In this document: positions 9,300-17,968 of the stretch, piece by piece | Layout of the letters: the number at the start of each line of letters is the position of its first letter | Numbering within the stretch: the stretch's first letter is position 1 | Source of the DNA: Periplaneta americana | Lineage: Eukaryota; Arthropoda; Insecta; Blattodea; Blattidae | DNA: 64,000 bases | Direction: 5' to 3' | NCBI RefSeq assembly: GCF_040183065.1 | Contig: NW_027185566.1 | Location: 620,001 to 684,000 of the forward strand | Notes under the pieces: model-generated | Databases searched by the model: none | Seen by the model: only the letters and a program-made list of their open reading frames with translations | What the model was told of the DNA's origin: nothing | Position numbers and translations under genes: made by a program

Positions 9300-9929
9300 C
9301 TAAAAGTAAAGTTCTGCTCGAACTCTATCAGCAACTTGGTAGCCTTGCAAAGTTTTAATAATGAGCAATGCAAATTCTGCGGCATTACCAGGTCCGTAAC
9401 CAGTAACAATATTCCCATCTACAACAGCCTGATTGGCGATATAAATTACATCTTTACTCAACTGACCAGAAACTGCAGGATCAATGGTTACACTTCTTCT
9501 CTTTAAAAGACCTGCTCTATCTAAAGTTAAAGGTGCCAAAGAAATTGCTCCAATTAGCTTGTCATCTGCATTAAAATCGTGTAATAAGCTTTCTACATTA
9601 GGAAATCTATTATAGTAAGTTGCGTAAGGAGCACCCAATAAAATAAGAAGATCAAAATCTCTGCTATTAACTTTATCCGTCATTCTATCCGCTACAATAG
9701 GAAATCCAGAAATACTTTCAGGTTTTAAAGTTTCAATACCTACTGTTGTAAAGTGTATTCTTGCTCTTTTAAACATATCTAAAACTGTTGAAAATTCAAT
9801 ATCATCAAACCCTTGAGGAACTAAAACCATAGCGTGTAATACAGGAGTTTTATCCTGTGCAAAACTAGACATAGCAAAAATATTCATCAAAAGAAATATA
9901 CTCAAAATTACTTTTATCTTATTTAACAT
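9300..9929 (-). CDS. exported DJ-1/PfpI-like protein with Ser at the nucleophile site
   Basis: 209 residues: a Sec signal peptide (cut near A24) followed by a DJ-1/PfpI domain. The acidic active-site residue is present (E45 in GFDDIEF), but the nucleophile elbow, normally Ala-Ile-Cys-x-x-Pro, reads GAISLAPLTL, so the conserved cysteine is S130. That would abolish the usual cysteine chemistry (deglycase, chaperone or protease-like). The downstream region GNIVTGYGPGNAAEFAL is typical of the family. An AGGAGG site precedes the start. It is a single gene with no obvious partner. Envelope location is inferred from the signal; the function is not known. Confidence 0.82.
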   Translation of the reverse strand: MLNKIKVILSIFLLMNIFAMSSFAQDKTPVLHAMVLVPQGFDDIEFSTVLDMFKRARIHFTTVGIETLKPESISGFPIVADRMTDKVNSRDFDLLILLGAPYATYYNRFPNVESLLHDFNADDKLIGAISLAPLTLDRAGLLKRRSVTIDPAVSGQLSKDVIYIANQAVVDGNIVTGYGPGNAAEFALLIIKTLQGYQVADRVRAELYF

Positions 9930-10040
9930 ACTGCCTCCTAAGTGTTATAAAAGTTAGCTATGTTTGATATAAAAAAAAAATTAAATAAAAAATTTGCTTT
10001 TATTTCTAATACTAGATATTATTTATATCCCCTTATATGT

Positions 10041-10086
10041 ATTAGCTCAGTATAACCATTGATTTGGTTATATCTCATGAGCTAAT
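10041..10086 (-). terminator. long hairpin at the end of the GT2 gene
   Basis: Outer 9-bp stem (ATTAGCTCA / TGAGCTAAT), small internal loop, inner 7-bp stem (TATAACC / GGTTATA) and an 8-nt loop. It begins 2 nt after the stop of the minus-strand glycosyltransferase gene. No T run follows, so it is a stable 3' end or an unusual terminator. Confidence 0.55.
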
Positions 10087-10087
10087 G

Positions 10088-11110
10088 TCATTTCTTCTTT
10101 CTTCTAAAAAATAAGATCGCTTTTCTTATAAAAAAGAGAAGCTCATCAAATCCCCATTTCCAAAATATCAGTAAAAGCTGATTTACGAAAGCCACCCCAC
10201 TCCCAAAATCTTTCACTGTGTCGGGGTGAAGCTTAATATGACTATCTGGATCTTTTGTCTTCCAAGTTCGGAGCATGTTCATGGTAGCTTTAAAATTGAG
10301 AAGCGTTTCTGGTGCAAAACTACTCATATATAATAAAAAATATTGTGCTATGAGCATTCCATAATTCATTTTAAAATATTCCTTATCAACAAAATCCATC
10401 AAAGAATCTGAAAGATATTTCATTTTAAGTGTATCCCTCATAACATAATCCATTTTAGCTTTCTGAGTAGTAGAATCTGGATTCATTCTATAGTAGTAGT
10501 AAGGTTTTTGAGACTGAAAATATCTACTGGTATATGTTTTATAGAGGGTAGGAATAGAAACCATATCTTCATAATATCCTTTGGGAAATTTCCTCATTCG
10601 TTTGAGAATTTTTGCGTCTATAATATTCATCCAAGCATAAGAATAAAATAAAGCTCTAGTTTTATCTGCACTAGTCATAAGGCGATCTTGTGAACAATTC
10701 CCAACATAATGTTTTCCCTTCTCTAGAGGATTTCGATAACAATTGACCCGAAAAATTTGTGCATTTGTTTTTTTCATCTGTTGGTAGGCTTCCAAATATA
10801 GATTGGGTTCAATTCTATCATCTGCATCCAAAAAATGTACATACTCCCCTTTGACGAATTTCATCCCTTTATTTCTGCTAGGACCCTGTCCCAAATTTTC
10901 TGAATTTTTGAGAAACACAAAATTTTTAGGATATTTTTCAAACCAATATTTCTGGATATCTGCCTCTTGTTGCCTAGAAGGGCTAGCATCATCAATACAA
11001 ATAACTTGAATATTCTCGATCCCTATAGATTGAGTAACAACACTATAAAGACATTCATTGAGCAAAAGCCCAACATTATATACAGGAATAATTACACTAA
11101 TTTTATACAT
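10088..11110 (-). CDS. family 2 glycosyltransferase
   Basis: 340 residues with a GT-A fold domain at the N-terminus: KISVIIPVYNV (3-13), the nucleotide-binding CIDDAS block and the metal-binding D-A-D at 95-97 (FLDADDRI). It probably transfers a sugar from a nucleotide donor to an envelope glycan or lipid; donor and acceptor cannot be read. The C-terminal 100 residues are basic and may lie against the membrane. It lies 22 nt downstream of a choline-kinase-like gene on the same strand, so the two are probably co-transcribed. That context hints at decoration of a surface glycan with a phosphorylated amino alcohol, which is inference. Confidence 0.85.
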   Translation of the reverse strand: MYKISVIIPVYNVGLLLNECLYSVVTQSIGIENIQVICIDDASPSRQQEADIQKYWFEKYPKNFVFLKNSENLGQGPSRNKGMKFVKGEYVHFLDADDRIEPNLYLEAYQQMKKTNAQIFRVNCYRNPLEKGKHYVGNCSQDRLMTSADKTRALFYSYAWMNIIDAKILKRMRKFPKGYYEDMVSIPTLYKTYTSRYFQSQKPYYYYRMNPDSTTQKAKMDYVMRDTLKMKYLSDSLMDFVDKEYFKMNYGMLIAQYFLLYMSSFAPETLLNFKATMNMLRTWKTKDPDSHIKLHPDTVKDFGSGVAFVNQLLLIFWKWGFDELLFFIRKAILFFRRKKK

Positions 11111-11132
11111 ACTCTTCCCATTATAACCTCTC

Positions 11133-11924
11133 TCACGTAAATAACGTACTTCGCACTTGATACCAGTAAGTCCAAGAATGATCCACTAGATTCTTATATT
11201 GAATATACAAGTCTAATTTATCCTGATTTAACTTAAAATCCTGTCTGAGACTAGCATATTCTCCTATAAAAATACTAAAATCTTCCGCATTTAAGAAAGT
11301 TCTAGCACCGGCAAAATCAAAATAAATATCCAATAATCCAGCATACTCACAGTCCAAAAATAACAACCGATGGGAATCCCATAAAAGATTATCATAACTT
11401 AAATCACAATGACAAATACCTAGTTCCTCTGAAAAATCTTTCAATCTCATTTCTAGACATGCTATCTCTCCTTGTAGCAAACTGATCTGATGTTTTTGTA
11501 AATTCACAATCTGTGAATTTTTATCCATCATCTCTTCCGCTTCTCTAAGATAGAACTCTGATCTTTGTATAAGTGAAATGGACGGAATATTTCTAGGCAA
11601 ACAGTGCATTTTAAAGAGATTTTTGGCAAAAAGCTTGGGTTGAAAATTACCTTGATGTAGATATTTTATCCACGGAAAAACCAAAAAATTTTGATGAATT
11701 AAAATAGGCTTTAACCCAAGTTGTAAATCATAGAGAGAATGATAAAGAAATTGCTCTTGTTGCAATGAAAAAAATGAATACCGCCTCTGTTTACAAAAAT
11801 AATCCTGATCCTTTGTACTCACTTGCCAAATACTATCTCGTCCTGAAAGAGAGAGTACTCTCATTACTTCTCCCAGTCCGTTAGACTCAAAAATTCGTCT
11901 TATTTGTTGTGGTAGGTCATTCAT
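11133..11924 (-). CDS. choline/ethanolamine kinase-like phosphotransferase
   Basis: 263 residues of the APH/choline kinase superfamily. The catalytic loop is HCDLSYDNLL (172-181; catalytic D174, metal-binding N179) and the second metal aspartate is in DCEYAG (D191). The N-terminal lobe is short and the family's C-terminal residues are present. It probably phosphorylates a small alcohol such as choline, ethanolamine or an aminosugar; LicA-type kinases in surface phosphocholine pathways have the same layout. It stands between a POT-like transporter and a glycosyltransferase on the same strand. There is no clear ribosome site before the ATG at 11924. Substrate is uncertain. Confidence 0.72.
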   Translation of the reverse strand: MNDLPQQIRRIFESNGLGEVMRVLSLSGRDSIWQVSTKDQDYFCKQRRYSFFSLQQEQFLYHSLYDLQLGLKPILIHQNFLVFPWIKYLHQGNFQPKLFAKNLFKMHCLPRNIPSISLIQRSEFYLREAEEMMDKNSQIVNLQKHQISLLQGEIACLEMRLKDFSEELGICHCDLSYDNLLWDSHRLLFLDCEYAGLLDIYFDFAGARTFLNAEDFSIFIGEYASLRQDFKLNQDKLDLYIQYKNLVDHSWTYWYQVRSTLFT

Positions 11925-11954
11925 AAAAAACTAGAAGATTATCCGAGTCATAAA

Positions 11955-11975
11955 TTCCCCTCTCTTGGAGGGGAA
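11955..11975 (-). terminator. hairpin terminator after POT-like transporter
   Basis: TTCCCCTC and GAGGGGAA form an 8-bp stem with a short loop, 9 nt after the transporter stop. Read on the minus strand it is followed by TTTAT, a weak T tail. Confidence 0.6.
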
Positions 11976-11983
11976 AATAGTTA

Positions 11984-13501
11984 TTAACTGTTAGCTCGTT
12001 TTTCAAGATATTTCATCAAAAATGTTGTTCCAACAAATAACACTGCAAAACCAGAAGCCATTAGTGCCAGTTGTAAAAAGAACGGTTGATAGACCTTGAA
12101 AATTTCGGTAGAAGTATAAGAAACACCTTCTTTGAGAGCAATACGGCTAGCTAAAGACCCCGCCAAGAGAGAGCCAACCCCCATAGTCATTAATTTTAAA
12201 CCCAAAGCGGTAGCAGTAATATTTTTAGGCACGAGTAGTGACAAACTAGAAACTGCTAGATTGAGAATAAAAAGTTCTGCAATAGCCACAAAAGCATGCC
12301 CTGCAAACATCCAAAGCATAGAAATATCCTGCGCCCCTGTTCTTAAAGAAACAACAGTAGAATACCATAGGATAAAATATGAAAAAGCACTCAAAGCAAG
12401 TCCTATTACAAATTTGTACCCTACGTGAATATCAATTCGTTTTTTATTCAAAGCACTAATAATCCCAATCACAATAGGACTCCCCACAACACACCAAAAA
12501 GCATTAAAAGAAGCAGTAAATTCTCCAGTAATATTGAGTCCTAAGAAATGAACAGGACGCATAACATTAATAGGATAAAGCATTAAAGAAGTAAACAGCT
12601 GATTGTAGTATATATAAAAAGCAATCATTTGAAAATAAATAATTAATGCAATAACCATTTTAGGTTTATAGGATTTTTCTGCCTGAGTAATTAAAAAGAT
12701 AAAATAAAGCACCGCTGCTGCAAATAACCCATTAGCAAACATGGTAATATATACTTTTTGTAAACTAAACGCAGAAAAAACAATAATAAATAAAATCACA
12801 AAATAGATCACAGTAATCAGCAGACTCTTACTGGTAAAAGGTTTTTCATCTAATAAAGAAGCCCCAGACTCTAGATTTTTTCTTCTTGTGACTTGGTTAA
12901 TCACGGCCAAACACATCAGCCCTGTTGCTAAAAAGAAAGCCGCTCTATACCCCCAAAGAAGTCCGAAACTTGTCCCAATCAAAATAGGAAACACAGAATT
13001 TCCTAAAGTAGATCCAATATTGTTAAACATGTAGTTATAGCTATAACTCACATCTAATAAATGAAGTTTATTTTCTTTTTGATGAGATTTAGTCATAATA
13101 ACATTGTTGGTAGAATTTGTTGTCCCTCGTGCAATAGAAAGAATAGCAACAGCAACTACACTTAACATTATAGAAAGTTCCCGATTAATATCGACCATCA
13201 TTGCAGAAAACGCAAGCATTCCAAAACCAATGACATAAAGAACATAACCTAAGATATAGGAACGAACAACACCTAAGAGTCTATCCGATACAACTCCACC
13301 AATAAAGGTACAAATCGGACCCATTGCTCCATAGGCAGCCACCATAAGAATAGTTTTTTCCTCACTGTACTGAAGACCTTTTTTAAAAAAGGATGCCAAA
13401 AGAGAATAGGCACCATAATAGGCAAATCCCCAAAGAATTTGCGAAAGAAAAACAACAGAAGCCGCTTTTGGTCTTTTGTCTTGTAAAACAACTTGATTCA
13501 T
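11984..13501 (-). CDS. POT/PTR2-like peptide transporter (divergent)
   Basis: 505-residue, 12-14-helix MFS protein resembling proton-dependent oligopeptide transporters: the first helix ends in GFAYYG, helix 2-3 has GGVVSDRLLG, and helix 5 has YNYMFNNIGS. POT family members normally carry E-x-x-E-R-F-x-Y-Y-G in helix 1, where the acidic and Arg residues couple protons; here residues 21-30 read Q-I-L-W-G-F-A-Y-Y-G. It should import di- or tripeptides, but the coupling may differ. It is the last of three tandem paralogues downstream of an M29 aminopeptidase. The ribosome site is AGGGGG. Confidence 0.82.
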   Translation of the reverse strand: MNQVVLQDKRPKAASVVFLSQILWGFAYYGAYSLLASFFKKGLQYSEEKTILMVAAYGAMGPICTFIGGVVSDRLLGVVRSYILGYVLYVIGFGMLAFSAMMVDINRELSIMLSVVAVAILSIARGTTNSTNNVIMTKSHQKENKLHLLDVSYSYNYMFNNIGSTLGNSVFPILIGTSFGLLWGYRAAFFLATGLMCLAVINQVTRRKNLESGASLLDEKPFTSKSLLITVIYFVILFIIVFSAFSLQKVYITMFANGLFAAAVLYFIFLITQAEKSYKPKMVIALIIYFQMIAFYIYYNQLFTSLMLYPINVMRPVHFLGLNITGEFTASFNAFWCVVGSPIVIGIISALNKKRIDIHVGYKFVIGLALSAFSYFILWYSTVVSLRTGAQDISMLWMFAGHAFVAIAELFILNLAVSSLSLLVPKNITATALGLKLMTMGVGSLLAGSLASRIALKEGVSYTSTEIFKVYQPFFLQLALMASGFAVLFVGTTFLMKYLEKRANS

Positions 13502-13635
13502 AAAAATCCCCCTAAGACAAAATATACAAAAATTTTAACAAAAAATCAAATTACCGTAAATAATAGGATATATAAAATTTCTATCGCTTATACATTCAAA
13601 ATTTTGTTCATCTTACAAAAAAGTATTTATATCTT

Positions 13636-15147
13636 CTAGTTTCTTTTGGACTCTAAAAATCTTATAAATCTCGTTGTCAAAAAAAATACTGCTACAAAAA
13701 AAATAGCAGCCCAAGTTAACTTCAAAAAGAATGGCTGATAAATTGAAAAAATTTCTGCTGAAGTATACTGCACATCCGTTTGGAGAGCTACTGTTTGAGC
13801 CAATTGACCTGCTATTAACGCTCCTATACCCATAGACATATAATGCAATCCTAAAGTTGTTGCCGTTAAATTTTTAGGTACTAATAATGACAAACTAGAT
13901 AAGGCTAAGTTCATAATAAAAATTTCTGCAATAGCTACAAAGGCATGACCCACAAAAAACCATAAAATAGAGAGCTCGCTCAGATCATATTTTAAAGCAT
14001 AAACAGTAGAATACCAAAAAATTCCATAAGACAAAGATGTTAGAAGTAACCCTATCACAAATTTATACCCTACATGCCACTCTTTGTTTTTCTGCTTTGA
14101 AAATTTATTCAAAAATGCGATGATTAAAGGCGTTCCAATAACTGCCCAAAAAGCATTAAACGATAATGCCATTTCTCCGCCAATAGTCAAACCAAAAATC
14201 TTAAAAGGCTTCATAATGTGGATAGGATACAAAGACAGCGTGGTAAATACTTGGTTACGATAGACAAAAAAAACAATCATTTGCAAACAAATAATCAACG
14301 CAATCCACATCCCTATTTTATCAGATTTTTCCGCTTTAATGATAAGGTATACAAAATACAACAAAGCTGACAAAAAAAGTAAAAGAGAAAATATTTTTAA
14401 ATAAACCTCATCTAAATGGAATGCCAAAAAATGAATTGCAAACAGTACAATAAAATAAATTCCCAAGATTAAACCTTTATATCCTAGAGGTTTATTATCT
14501 ATTTCGGAGATTGCTCCATTTAGCTTGTGGTAGTTGAGAATAATATTAAAAACTGCCACAAAAGTCAACCCTGCAGATAAGGAAAAAGCAATCTTATAGC
14601 CCCATAAAATCCCAAAGCTCGTTCCAATGAGTAAAGGAAATAAAATTTTTCCTAAAACAGATCCTAACCCACTAAAAAAATAATTATAACTATAGGAAAT
14701 ATCCAATGATGATGTACTATTATTACTTTGATGGGCTTTAGTGAGAAGTACACTAGCTGTGGAATTCATCGTTGTTCCTGCCATAGAAAGAAAAATAAAC
14801 ATAATAATCACTAAAATAGTGTAAGATCCCACGTCTCCTCCCGCACTCCAAGCCAACAAAGCGAGAAAACTTAAGGCTAAAAAATAATAAATATTCCCTA
14901 ATAAAAAAGAACGACGAATTCCTAAAAATTTATCTGCCACCACTCCACCAATAAAAATAAAAATATTAACCAGCGTTAAGTATTGAGAAATGAGTACAAT
15001 AATATAACTTTCAGAATAACCTAATCCTTTAGTTAAAAAAGAAGCCAATAAAGAAATAACCCCATAATAAGCAAACCACTTGAGAAACTGGGATAAAAAA
15101 ACAACTTTAGTGGCTTCGGGTTGCTTGTCTGAAAAAAAAAATGACAC
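13636..15147 (-). CDS. POT/PTR2-like peptide transporter (divergent, GTG start)
   Basis: 503 residues, second of the tandem paralogues and the most divergent. Helix 1 reads Q-F-L-K-W-F-A-Y-Y-G (20-29), so both glutamates and the arginine of the POT motif are absent and a lysine is present instead. GGVVADKFLG and the helix-5 YNYFFSGLGS block identify the family. The start is a GTG at 15147 with AAGGAG at 15153-15158, 5 nt upstream. Its gap to the downstream paralogue is 134 nt and to the upstream one 77 nt. Membrane peptide uptake is likely; the substrate range is unknown. Confidence 0.8.
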   Translation of the reverse strand: MSFFFSDKQPEATKVVFLSQFLKWFAYYGVISLLASFLTKGLGYSESYIIVLISQYLTLVNIFIFIGGVVADKFLGIRRSFLLGNIYYFLALSFLALLAWSAGGDVGSYTILVIIMFIFLSMAGTTMNSTASVLLTKAHQSNNSTSSLDISYSYNYFFSGLGSVLGKILFPLLIGTSFGILWGYKIAFSLSAGLTFVAVFNIILNYHKLNGAISEIDNKPLGYKGLILGIYFIVLFAIHFLAFHLDEVYLKIFSLLLFLSALLYFVYLIIKAEKSDKIGMWIALIICLQMIVFFVYRNQVFTTLSLYPIHIMKPFKIFGLTIGGEMALSFNAFWAVIGTPLIIAFLNKFSKQKNKEWHVGYKFVIGLLLTSLSYGIFWYSTVYALKYDLSELSILWFFVGHAFVAIAEIFIMNLALSSLSLLVPKNLTATTLGLHYMSMGIGALIAGQLAQTVALQTDVQYTSAEIFSIYQPFFLKLTWAAIFFVAVFFLTTRFIRFLESKRN

Positions 15148-15166
15148 ACAGTCTCCTTAAGGGACC

Positions 15167-15196
15167 CTCCTCCCCCCTTAAAATTAAAAGGAGGAG
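15167..15196 (-). terminator. hairpin between two transporter genes
   Basis: CTCCTCC and GGAGGAG form a 7-bp GC-rich stem around a 16-nt loop in the gap between the POT paralogues. On the minus strand it ends just before the GTG-start gene's AAGGAG site, so it may hide that site or reduce read-through. Confidence 0.4.
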
Positions 15197-15224
15197 AAAG
15201 ATCAAAATAGGTAAGATTAGAAAA

Positions 15225-16754
15225 TTATTTTTCCATCTCTAAAGATTTTTTCTCTAAAAATTTCATAATATAAGTTGTACAAAAAAAGATAACTGCACAT
15301 AAACTAGCCATAAGAGCCAGTTTAAAAAAAAACGGCTGGTAGATGGTGAATATCTGAGAAGGAGTATAGGTAACTCCCTTCTCCAAAGCAATTTGACTAG
15401 CCAATTTACCCGCAAATAAAGAACCTAAACCCATAGTTAATAAATTCATACCCAGAGTAGTAGAAGTAATATTTTTAGGAACGAGCAAAGATAAACTGGA
15501 AATAGCTAAATTAAGGATAAAAAGCTCCGCAATAGCCACAAAAGCATGCCCTACAAACATCCATAGCATGGACATATTTTGTGCTCCAGAATTTAAAGAA
15601 ACTACGGTAGAATAGTAAAGAATAAAATATGAAAGTGCTGCCAAGCCCATACCAATAACAAACTTATGCCCTACATGTATCTCTTTTTTTCGTTTGTTTA
15701 AGGCATTAATAATTCCAATTACAATAGGACTCCCCACAACACACCAAAAAGCGTTAAAAGTTATTGTAAACTCTCCATTGATGGTTAAACCAAATAACTG
15801 AACAGTTCTCATAACATTAATAGGATACAAAACTAAAGACGTAAACATCTGATTGTAGTAGATATAAAACACAATCAATTGAAAATAAATCATCAAAGCA
15901 ATAATCATTTTAGGACGATAAGATTTTTCTGCCTGGGTAATTAAATAAATAAAATAAAGAACAGCAAACCCAAATAAAGCGTTAGCAAATGCCGAAAAAT
16001 AGCGGCTATCTTGTTTTAAAACCCAAAGTACCACCGTAAATAAAACAATAAAATAAATCACCAAAATAACTATATTTTTCAATGGGAGAGGTTTTTCATC
16101 TAAATGAGAGCCACCTGCTGCCAAATGTTTATATTGCAAAGCCTGATTAATAACAGCCAGTAACATTAAAATAGCAGCTAAACTAAAAGCCACACGGTAA
16201 CCCCAAATTAATCCAAAGCTAGTTCCAATAAGAATAGGAAAAATGGCGTTCCCCATAGTAGACCCAACATTATTGAGCATATAGTTATAACTGTAACTCA
16301 CATCTAACAAATGGAGTTTATCTTCTTTCTGGTGAGATTTAGTCATAATAACATTATTACTAGAATTAGCCGTCCCACGGGCAATGGAAAGCATAGCCAC
16401 CGCCACTATACTCAGTGAGATAGAAAGAGAGCGATTTACCACAACCAACACAGCGGAAAATGCCAATACACCAAACCCTAAGGCAAATAAAAAATATCCA
16501 AAAATATAAGAACGACGAATTCCTAAAAATTTATCGGAGATCACTCCCCCAATAAAAGTACAAATAGGTCCCATTGCCCCATAAGCAGCCACCATTTTTA
16601 TGGTATCTGCCTCACTGTAATTCAAACCTCTCTTAAAAAAGGAGGTTAACAGAGCATAAACTCCATAATAAGCAAATCCCCAAAGGATTTGAGACAAAAA
16701 AACAACATAAGCCGCCCGAGGACGCTTATTTAAACTTACTTGAACTGGATCCAT
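15225..16754 (-). CDS. POT/PTR2-like peptide transporter (divergent)
   Basis: 509 residues, very like the paralogue at 11984. Helix 1 reads Q-I-L-W-G-F-A-Y-Y-G (22-31) in place of the ExxERFxYYG motif. GGVISDKFLG, SYSYNYMLNNVGS and GSPIVIG blocks are shared with the other three copies. It starts 21 nt after the stop of the M29 aminopeptidase gene, so the two are almost surely co-transcribed: import plus cleavage of peptides. A GGGGG ribosome site precedes the ATG. Peptide transport is inferred from family and neighbours. Confidence 0.84.
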   Translation of the reverse strand: MDPVQVSLNKRPRAAYVVFLSQILWGFAYYGVYALLTSFFKRGLNYSEADTIKMVAAYGAMGPICTFIGGVISDKFLGIRRSYIFGYFLFALGFGVLAFSAVLVVVNRSLSISLSIVAVAMLSIARGTANSSNNVIMTKSHQKEDKLHLLDVSYSYNYMLNNVGSTMGNAIFPILIGTSFGLIWGYRVAFSLAAILMLLAVINQALQYKHLAAGGSHLDEKPLPLKNIVILVIYFIVLFTVVLWVLKQDSRYFSAFANALFGFAVLYFIYLITQAEKSYRPKMIIALMIYFQLIVFYIYYNQMFTSLVLYPINVMRTVQLFGLTINGEFTITFNAFWCVVGSPIVIGIINALNKRKKEIHVGHKFVIGMGLAALSYFILYYSTVVSLNSGAQNMSMLWMFVGHAFVAIAELFILNLAISSLSLLVPKNITSTTLGMNLLTMGLGSLFAGKLASQIALEKGVTYTPSQIFTIYQPFFFKLALMASLCAVIFFCTTYIMKFLEKKSLEMEK

Positions 16755-16775
16755 ACTATACCCCCAAGACCTCTT

Positions 16776-17888
16776 TTATTTTAAATTTTCTGGATTTAAA
16801 CCCAACAAATCAGGATGGACAAAAATACCATCTTTTCTGATTAAAACATCATCAAAATAGATTTCTCCACCGCCAAAGTCTGAGCGCTGGATCAAAACCA
16901 TATCCCAGTGTACCGCCGATTTGTTCCCATTAAAGGCATTATCATAGGCATTGCCTGGAGTAAAATGTAAACTTCCATCTATTTTTTCATCAAACAAAGT
17001 TTCTCCAAAGGGCTTACGGATATATGGATTAAAACCTATTGCAAATTCTCCAATATATCTTGCCCCTTCATCTGTATCTAAAACTTTATTAAGTTCTTTT
17101 GTAAAACTAGAGGTCGCTTGGATAATTTTTCCTTGACTCAAAGTGAGTTGAACATTCTCGTGCATTAGACCACCATGCGGAGTAGGAGTATTAAATGTAA
17201 TAACACCTTCCACAGAATTTTTGACAGGGGCTGTATAAACCTCCCCATCGGGTATATTCATATGTCCACAACATGGTATAGCACCTATACCTTTAATAGA
17301 AAAAGTGAGATCTGTTTGTGGAGCTAACAGACGAACTTTATCCGTTTTATTCATTAACTGTACTAGCTTAGAAGCAGCTCCATCCATTTTTTTATAATCT
17401 AAGCCACTGACTTGAAAGTAAAAATCTTCAAAAGCCTCGGTGGACATTTTTGCCTGTTGTGCCATCCCAGTACTTGGCCATCGGAGAACACACCACTTAG
17501 TATTTTTAATCCGTTCTTCTATGTGGACAGGTTGCCACCAGTATTTTTGATACAACTCCATTTTTTCAGAAGGAACATCTGAAAGATCCGAAAAATTCCA
17601 ATACCCTCTAAAACCAATATAAGCATCCATCTGCTTCATCATCGCTACTTCAGATTGTGCCACGGTCTTAATGCCTTCTTCAGTAGCACCTAACAGAATT
17701 TCTCTCATAATGGATTGAGTTTTGATCCACACAAAAGGACGAGCTCCTATTTTGTAAGTGTGTTTTACTAAGGATCGTACTAGAGGATGTCCGTCATCAT
17801 AGCACTCAATTAAAATATTTTCTCCTTTTTGGAGATTTACAGAAAAGTTAATGAGACTTTCTCCCATTTTATCAATTCTTGGATCCAT
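16776..17888 (-). CDS. M29 family aminopeptidase (AmpS/thermophilic type)
   Basis: 370-residue metallo-aminopeptidase of the M29 family. The ligands known from the family can be placed in order: E216 (GEVYTAPV), E281 (GEFAIGFNP), H308, H327 and D329 (HWDMV). The C-terminal GGGEIYFDDVLIRKDG is the family end block. It releases N-terminal residues from short peptides in the cytoplasm with two metal ions. It is slightly shorter than the usual ~410 residues but no ligand is missing. It heads a unit with a POT-like transporter 21 nt downstream. AGGGGG ribosome site. Confidence 0.9.
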   Translation of the reverse strand: MDPRIDKMGESLINFSVNLQKGENILIECYDDGHPLVRSLVKHTYKIGARPFVWIKTQSIMREILLGATEEGIKTVAQSEVAMMKQMDAYIGFRGYWNFSDLSDVPSEKMELYQKYWWQPVHIEERIKNTKWCVLRWPSTGMAQQAKMSTEAFEDFYFQVSGLDYKKMDGAASKLVQLMNKTDKVRLLAPQTDLTFSIKGIGAIPCCGHMNIPDGEVYTAPVKNSVEGVITFNTPTPHGGLMHENVQLTLSQGKIIQATSSFTKELNKVLDTDEGARYIGEFAIGFNPYIRKPFGETLFDEKIDGSLHFTPGNAYDNAFNGNKSAVHWDMVLIQRSDFGGGEIYFDDVLIRKDGIFVHPDLLGLNPENLK

Positions 17889-17968
17889 ACATTACCCCCT
17901 TATAGCTTAACACTAAGCGTATATCAAATATATAGACACATAAAATAAAAAATAAATATTATTTACAA

